The position numbers and the translations under genes were made by a program. Below, one piece after another: positions 37,178-41,552 of a DNA stretch of 41,552 nt. Each line of letters starts with the position of its first letter. Position 1 is the first letter of the stretch. Source of the DNA: Thermoanaerobaculia bacterium (GTDB lineage Bacteria > Acidobacteriota > Thermoanaerobaculia > Thermoanaerobaculales > Sulfomarinibacteraceae); assembly GCA_027067575.1 (NCBI GenBank), contig JAMOVQ010000091.1:1-41552 (forward strand), in the 5' to 3' direction. The notes beneath the pieces are model-generated. The model made no database searches. It had not been told where the DNA came from and saw nothing but the letters and a program-made list of their open reading frames with translations.

Positions 37178-38527
37178 ATGAAGATGGAAAGGCTCGTTCT
37201 GATGGTGCTCGCGCTGACGGCATCCGTGTGGCTGGCGGGGTGTGATGCGCTCAACCCCCAGCGGCCGACGCCCCAGCCGGACACGGACATCTACGGCTCG
37301 CTCGTCTCGAAGGCGCAGGATCCGGAACGGCCGGAGGCGACCGTGCTGAAGATCAAGGTTGGCCTGCCCCGGGCCCTTTCGGGCAAGCGCGCCGAGGAGG
37401 GACGGCCGGAGGTTCCCGTGGAGTCGGAGGATCTGGTGGCCACCGTCACCGTCACGCCGGACACCACGGCCATCCTCGGTGACCTGCCGGCGGGGACACT
37501 CGACGGGTTCCGGACCGGGATGGACGTGGTGGTCCTTCCCGTGCCGGGTACGACCCGGATCGTGGGCACGAAGGAGCTCCTGGCCGATGCCGCTCTCATC
37601 GCGGACTTCGAGAGCTTCCGCTCCTGGCGCCTGCCCAAGAGTCTTGGCGAGACCGTTCCCGAGGAGCCTTCCGATCCGGCCCGGATCGCCTCCGCCGGCG
37701 TGGAGCATGCGCCGGTTCCCCTCAAGGGTGGGACGGTGCTCTACTTCGCCGCGCGTCTCCGCCGGCCGTGGAAGGACGGGACGCCGTGGCTCGGAGCGGC
37801 CCGTCCTGGCCTCAAACCCGGCGATGGCGAACACCCCGCGACGGAGCGAAGCTACCGGACCGAGCTCGGCAGCGACGGCTGGAGCGTGCCGGAGCTCGTG
37901 ACCTTCCCCGGGCTGGACGACGCCAGGACGGTCCGGGTGACGTGGATGGACGAGGAGGAGCGGCTGTGCCTCGTGACCGTCCAGGACGGGGACGGCACGC
38001 GCTGGGTTGGCCGCTCATCTCGCGCGAAAGCCACGGCGCCGTGGGGGTCCGTGGAACGGCTCGAGGATGCCGGCGACGCACCGGCCGAGGACGCGGTCTA
38101 TCTGGCCGGCTCCACGACAGCGTTCGCCTTCACCACCGACCGGCACGGGAACCTCGACATCTACCTCTACTACCCGAAACAGGGCAAGGATCCGATGCCG
38201 CTCGATCCGCGGATCGACACGGCGGGGAACGAGTGGGCGCCCCGGACGGGTCCGGCGAACGAGCTCCTGTTCTGCCGCGGCGACCGTCAGCTCCTCTACG
38301 TCAAGGGGATCACGCAGCCGCTCCGGGTGGACGTCCCGCTCCGGATCCCGGTCACCGAGGCCAACCCGGCCCGGGACGGGAAGTGGATGTTCGCCTGCCT
38401 CCCGCGGTACACGGCCGGGGAGCTCGACCGCGACATCGTCGTCATGCCCTGGCTGGAGCCCGGGAAGCTCGGCGAGCCGGTCCCCGTCGACGACTGGCGG
38501 CCCGTCGGGGAGACGGAGAAGGAGTAG
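37178..38527 (+). CDS. Lipoprotein, unknown function
   Basis: The 449-residue product has a lipoprotein signal peptide ending in the lipobox LAGC, with C22 as the acylation site, and Asp at the next position (in enterics, a signal for inner-membrane retention). The mature protein opens with a Pro-rich linker. It then has a segment about 50-180 that may be a small beta domain and a C-terminal half with propeller-like WD/YWTD-type units (HGNLDIYLYYPKQGKDP, GNEWAPRTGPANELLF), reminiscent of TolB-like proteins. The start follows GGAGGGGAGG. It probably shares a transcript with the nucleoside transporter. No family is recognised with confidence. Confidence 0.75.
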   Translation: MKMERLVLMVLALTASVWLAGCDALNPQRPTPQPDTDIYGSLVSKAQDPERPEATVLKIKVGLPRALSGKRAEEGRPEVPVESEDLVATVTVTPDTTAILGDLPAGTLDGFRTGMDVVVLPVPGTTRIVGTKELLADAALIADFESFRSWRLPKSLGETVPEEPSDPARIASAGVEHAPVPLKGGTVLYFAARLRRPWKDGTPWLGAARPGLKPGDGEHPATERSYRTELGSDGWSVPELVTFPGLDDARTVRVTWMDEEERLCLVTVQDGDGTRWVGRSSRAKATAPWGSVERLEDAGDAPAEDAVYLAGSTTAFAFTTDRHGNLDIYLYYPKQGKDPMPLDPRIDTAGNEWAPRTGPANELLFCRGDRQLLYVKGITQPLRVDVPLRIPVTEANPARDGKWMFACLPRYTAGELDRDIVVMPWLEPGKLGEPVPVDDWRPVGETEKE

Positions 38528-38557
38528 CGGGCCGACCCGGGCGGCGCCGGGGCCGGT

Positions 38558-39121
38558 TCAGCCGTTCTGGACGGCCCACAGGTCGCGGACCCTGGGGTGG
38601 TCCCAAGGCACGCGGTGCTCGTCGGGGTCGTCGAGGTCGAACGGGCGCGTGACGATGTAGAGCAGCGGACACGGCGCCACCAGGGGCCGGTACCCGTGGG
38701 CCACGCCCGGCGGGATCCGCAGCCACGTCCCCCGCCCCCCGCCGAGGACGTACGTCCGGACCACGTCCGCGCTCGGGGAGGCCTTCCGGAGGTCCCAGAG
38801 GACGACCTTCATCTTCCCCTCGGGCGGGCAGAACCAGAGGTCGGTCTGGCGGAGGTGGTAGTGGAGGCCCTTGACCGTCTCCGTCGAGTCCACCACGGCC
38901 CAGTTCATCTGGGCCACGTCGACACCGGCGAAGAACCGGGCCAGCCGCTCCGTTCCGTCGTGGGTCGCCTCCCGCCGGTAGATCTCGAGGAACGACCCCC
39001 GGTCGTCGACGAAGCGCGCCGCCTCCAGAAGCTCCACCCCGTCGATCGGCGGGGGGGACCCGTACCGCTTCACCGTCCCGCGGACCGCGTCGATGATGTC
39101 GCTCGCGCCGAGCTCCGCCAT
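38558..39121 (-). CDS. dTDP-4-dehydrorhamnose 3,5-epimerase family protein
   Basis: The 187-residue product is an RmlC-like cupin. The family signatures are visible as EAARFVDDRGSFLEIYRRE, ETVKGLHYHLRQTDLWF with the catalytic-type His at 87, KMKVVLWDLRKASPS and RIPPGVAHGYRPLV. True RmlC enzymes convert dTDP-4-keto-6-deoxyglucose for rhamnose synthesis. No other rml genes are near, and the GLHYH and LWFCPPEG variations make a different sugar-nucleotide substrate possible. The ATG at 39121 follows GGGAGGCTGCC. It is the last gene of the - strand series and converges on the lipoprotein gene with 30 bases between them. Confidence 0.85.
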   Translation of the reverse strand: MAELGASDIIDAVRGTVKRYGSPPPIDGVELLEAARFVDDRGSFLEIYRREATHDGTERLARFFAGVDVAQMNWAVVDSTETVKGLHYHLRQTDLWFCPPEGKMKVVLWDLRKASPSADVVRTYVLGGGRGTWLRIPPGVAHGYRPLVAPCPLLYIVTRPFDLDDPDEHRVPWDHPRVRDLWAVQNG

Positions 39122-39197
39122 GGCAGCCTCCCGCTTGCGAGCATAGCCCATCCCGTCCCGCGGGAGGAAAGGAGACCGGCCCCGGACGGGGGCCGCC

Positions 39198-39755
39198 TCA
39201 GCCCTCCCCGCTGGTTCCGCCGCCGTCCCCGGACAGCCACGCCAGCGTGGCGCCCCAGCCGCCCCGTTCGGGTGGGGCGTCGGCGAAGCGGACCACGAGC
39301 GGGTGTCCCTCCAGGAGCCGGCGGACCCGCTCCCGCTGGACGCCGACCCCCTTGCCGTGGACGATCCGGACCTCGGAGAACCCGGCCCCCGCCGCGGCCC
39401 GGAGGTACTCGTCCACCACCGAGGGGATCTCGGCCGGGTCGAACGGATGGAGGTCGATCCAGTCCTCCACCGGCAGCACCACCGGTTCGCCGGGATCGGG
39501 CACCACCGGGATCGAGGGCTCGGACCCGGCAAGTCTGCTGCCATCCTCTCCGCGGCCACCCTGTCCTCCTATGGCCAGCACGACCACGGCCAGCAGTGCC
39601 ATCGCCCCGGCGAACGCCGCCCACGCCCACCAGAGGCGCGGGCCGAACCGCGGGGCGAGGAGCGCCGTCACACCGGCCGCCAGCGCCACCACGGCCAGCT
39701 TCGTCGCCAGGTACGCCCTCCGGACGGCGGGATCCCGGAGCCCCAGAGGATCCAC
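39198..39755 (-). CDS. Membrane-anchored Smr domain protein
   Basis: The 185-residue product has a GTG start, two membrane segments (about 18-36 and 42-62), a short linker, and a C-terminal Smr domain with DLHPFDPAEIPSVVDEYL, VRIVHGKGVGVQRERVRRLL and a final GGWGATLAWL. Smr domains, also at the end of MutS2 in this window, are nucleases or nucleic-acid binders. In many proteins the first motif is LDLHG, and here it is DLHPF. Membrane anchoring is unusual for soluble nucleases, although short membrane-linked Smr proteins are known in diverse bacteria. It lies 10 bases downstream of the reductase gene. Confidence 0.85.
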   Translation of the reverse strand: MDPLGLRDPAVRRAYLATKLAVVALAAGVTALLAPRFGPRLWWAWAAFAGAMALLAVVVLAIGGQGGRGEDGSRLAGSEPSIPVVPDPGEPVVLPVEDWIDLHPFDPAEIPSVVDEYLRAAAGAGFSEVRIVHGKGVGVQRERVRRLLEGHPLVVRFADAPPERGGWGATLAWLSGDGGGTSGEG

Positions 39756-39765
39756 CGGCGAACCC

Positions 39766-40581
39766 CTACCAGTACCGCTCGAGGTGGATCTGGCCTGGCG
39801 TGGTCTTCGTGTGCTCCACGAACCCCTCGCGGCCGAGCACCTCGATCATCCCCTCGATCATCATCGGGTTGCCGCACAGGAAGACGTGGGTGTCCTCCGG
39901 CGTCGGCCGGTGCCCCAGTATCTCGGCGAACGCTCCCTCCTCCCACCGCTCGTTGATGAACCCCGTCATCCCGCCCCACGGCACCGGTTCCTGGTCCGGC
40001 TCGCTGATGATCGGCATGTAGTGGAACCCCGGGAAGAGCCGGTCGAGGGTCGTGAGCTCGGAGCGGTACCCGAGGTCCCACGAGTGCCGCGCACCGTGGA
40101 TGACACCGATCCTGCGCTCCCGGTGGTTGAGCAGCTCGGAACGGATCATGCTCATGTACGGCGCGAGCCCCGTCCCCGTCGCCACGAGCAGGACGTCGAG
40201 GCCGGCCGGCACGCGGTCGATGGTGAACATCCCCGAGAACTTCGGCCCCATCCACAGGTGATCGCCCGTCTGAAGCGTCCACAGCCGTGGCGTCAGCGCC
40301 CCGGAACGGACCAGGGAGATGTAGAACTCGACGTATTGGCGCTCCTGCGACGACGAGGCGACGGAGTAGGCGCGCCGGATCAGCCGGCCCGACGGCACGG
40401 GCAACGGGTCCTCCGGGTCCGCGATCTCGTGGCGGGGGTGGGACCCCGGCAGTCCCAGCACCCCGAACTGACCCGGCGTGAACTCCGGCAGGGTCCAGCC
40501 GTCCGGCACGATCCGCAGGATCATCAGCTCGGGGGTGACATCGACACGTTGCAGAACGGTGGCGTTCGCTTCCTTCGCCAT
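39766..40581 (-). CDS. fpr: Ferredoxin/flavodoxin-NADP reductase
   Basis: The 271-residue product is a plant-type FAD-dependent reductase that shuttles electrons between NADPH and ferredoxin or flavodoxin. The FAD-binding motif is RRAYSVASS (69-77), the NADP-binding glycine motif is VATGTGLAPYMSMI (133-146), followed by the HGAR segment and FLCGNPMMIEGM. The C-terminus HLERYW resembles the Tyr-Trp end of E. coli Fpr. The ATG at 40581 follows GGAGGAGGAG. A possible partner, the ferredoxin at 32687, is 7 kb away. It lies 64 bases downstream of the ArsR-type regulator. Confidence 0.93.
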   Translation of the reverse strand: MAKEANATVLQRVDVTPELMILRIVPDGWTLPEFTPGQFGVLGLPGSHPRHEIADPEDPLPVPSGRLIRRAYSVASSSQERQYVEFYISLVRSGALTPRLWTLQTGDHLWMGPKFSGMFTIDRVPAGLDVLLVATGTGLAPYMSMIRSELLNHRERRIGVIHGARHSWDLGYRSELTTLDRLFPGFHYMPIISEPDQEPVPWGGMTGFINERWEEGAFAEILGHRPTPEDTHVFLCGNPMMIEGMIEVLGREGFVEHTKTTPGQIHLERYW

Positions 40582-40645
40582 GGTCTCTCCTCCTCCTTCC
40601 GGGCGTCCGGCGCCCCGAACCGGCCTGCCGGCCGGTGCGCTGGTT

Positions 40646-41095
40646 TCAACGGGAACCCTCCCCCTCCCCATTCCCCCCGTCGAGGATCGGATCGCCCGGA
40701 GCCGAGGGCCACGGGCTTCGCGCGAGGGCGTAGAACGTGGTCATCCCGGAACGGCGGGAACGAACGAGCCCCGCAGAGCGAAGCCGCGCCAAGTGCTGGG
40801 AGACGGCCGCCGGCGAGATGTCGAGCACCGAGGCCAGGTCGCAGACACACAGCTCCCCCGCACACTCGAGGAGCGCCAGGATCTTCAGCCGGCTCTCGCT
40901 GGCCAGCACCCGGAACTCCTCGGCCTTCCCTGCGAACAGCTCCGTGCAGGCATCGAGCTTCTGCTGAAGCGCCATCAGATCATCCGGCGTCCGATCCGGC
41001 GCCACGCACTCGACGATCCGCCGCGGCCGTCCGGCCGCACCGTCGAGCCCGTGCCACCGGGCCGTCCCACGCCGTTTCCCCTTCTCTCCACTCAT
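40646..41095 (-). CDS. ArsR/SmtB family metalloregulator
   Basis: The 149-residue product has a winged helix-turn-helix (about 60-125: FRVLASESRLKILALLECAG, SPAAVSQHLARLRSAGLVRS). It carries the metal-sensing motif ELCVCDL with C83 and C85, which in ArsR proteins binds As(III) or Sb(III) and releases the DNA. Further Cys at 30, 50 and 78 could complete a three-thiol site. The first ~40 residues are an extension. A start at M41 would give a more typical ~109-residue protein. No arsenate reductase or arsenite pump is near; the reductase gene downstream is the nearest candidate target. The 41095 ATG lacks a ribosome binding site. Confidence 0.88.
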   Translation of the reverse strand: MSGEKGKRRGTARWHGLDGAAGRPRRIVECVAPDRTPDDLMALQQKLDACTELFAGKAEEFRVLASESRLKILALLECAGELCVCDLASVLDISPAAVSQHLARLRSAGLVRSRRSGMTTFYALARSPWPSAPGDPILDGGNGEGEGSR

Positions 41096-41097
41096 AC

Positions 41098-41113
41098 ATG
41101 ACTATTTTAGCAT
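41098..41113 (-). promoter_or_regulatory. Possible ArsR operator/-10 region
   Basis: ATGACTA (41098-41104) and TAGCAT (41108-41113) form an imperfect dyad around an AT-rich centre, in otherwise GC-rich DNA. On the - strand it includes TAAAAT (41109-41104), a possible -10 box 8 bases before the arsR ATG. The position suits autorepression and a leaderless message. No good -35 is visible. Confidence 0.4.
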
Positions 41114-41552
41114 AGCCTAACCAATGCCGCGCAGGCAGACCGAGGGACATCACACCGACTCGAAGCGCGCCACGGGTCTCAGCATCGGTGACCGGAGCCA
41201 CGATCGCGTTGGTAGCCGGAGGACGACCACCGTCCCATTGTTCGCCTCCACCCCCCCCGCTCGATCGGGGAGCGCTCTCGCAGGCGGATCCCGGGGACGG
41301 AAGGAGAGTGTCCCCAGCGAGCGCTCCACCCACGCGTCCTCCCAGGGACGAGCAAGGCGATGTCCCGGTGAGCGCCTCAGAGCACCCTGATCTCCACGAC
41401 CGGAACCATCCCCCCGGTGCGGTACGAGATCAACAGTGTCCTCTATAACAAGTCAAGCGTGGTTGGTTCCTCCGATTCATCAATGGGGATCGTCGTCGTC
41501 GGGGGTGTGGAGGTGTGGGAAACCGGCAGGGGGGAGGGATGGGAGGGCCGGT
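41114..41552. other. Right-end region without a supported gene
   Basis: Frames here have no recognisable protein similarity. An ATG at 41483 opens a frame (MGIVVVGGVEVWE) that runs off the window on the + strand without a stop, but it has no ribosome binding site and could be chance. Confidence 0.35.

Noticed and set aside
41483-41552. Start of a gene running off the right end
   Set aside because: Only 23 codons, no ribosome binding site and G-rich low complexity. It cannot be supported.

Overview
The window is GC-rich bacterial DNA (by eye about 70% G+C). The TolC/RND efflux operon, a lipoprotein and several secreted proteins indicate a Gram-negative cell. The rpsU-dnaG-rpoD core gives no sharp taxonomic signal. 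The secreted LVIVD-repeat protein with a dockerin-like tail and the TNIG-type C-terminal domain resemble proteins I associate with Acidobacteriota (Thermoanaerobaculia-like) or former deltaproteobacterial lineages. That assignment is an inference and stays tentative.

Region 1 (1-15203) is mostly housekeeping on the + strand. After a gene end and a broken secreted-protein remnant comes a macromolecular-synthesis cluster: rpsU, mutS2, dnaG, rpoD. It is followed by a CAT-anticodon tRNA, a coiled-coil/zinc-ribbon protein, yggS and yggT. A convergent nikR has a near-perfect NikR operator over its own promoter. Divergent carA-carB follow, then a 3-hydroxyacyl-CoA dehydrogenase. Two inverted copies of a GTTTCAC heptad repeat flank the rpsU-carB block (463-495 and 13982-14014). 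A perfectly phased G-quadruplex-type repeat lies just beyond carB.

Region 2 (15217-21250) is an accessory island of visibly lower G+C. It starts at a truncated osmC gene and holds an intact SIR2-like/TPR protein, which is a candidate NADase defence effector. Next come a scar joining the first 12 codons of a NYN-domain gene to the last ~134 codons of a type I methyltransferase (hsdM), and a promoter-leader-terminator unit in front of that scar. A secreted 12-cysteine peptide is paired with a secreted propeller-like protein. A 14-base poly-G tract and an internally deleted IS1634-type transposase close the region.

Region 3 (21392-38527) begins with a tetR-tolC-acrA-acrB-type operon whose genes overlap by 4 bases. 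On the - strand lie a 1556-residue secreted LVIVD/Ig/FN3/PKD/dockerin-like protein and, upstream of it, a translationally coupled membrane protein and two-cluster ferredoxin. Divergently come sppA, a CNT-type nucleoside transporter with an inserted membrane segment, and a lipoprotein.

Region 4 (38558-41552) is a - strand series: an ArsR regulator with an ELCVCDL metal motif, a ferredoxin-NADP reductase, a membrane-anchored Smr protein and an RmlC-like cupin epimerase. The last ~440 bases hold no gene I can support.

The best candidates for something undescribed are the lone SIR2-TPR gene in its defence-island scar, the cysteine-rich peptide pair, and a shared 5' cassette (RBS plus MRGFGLK) at the starts of two otherwise unrelated secreted proteins.
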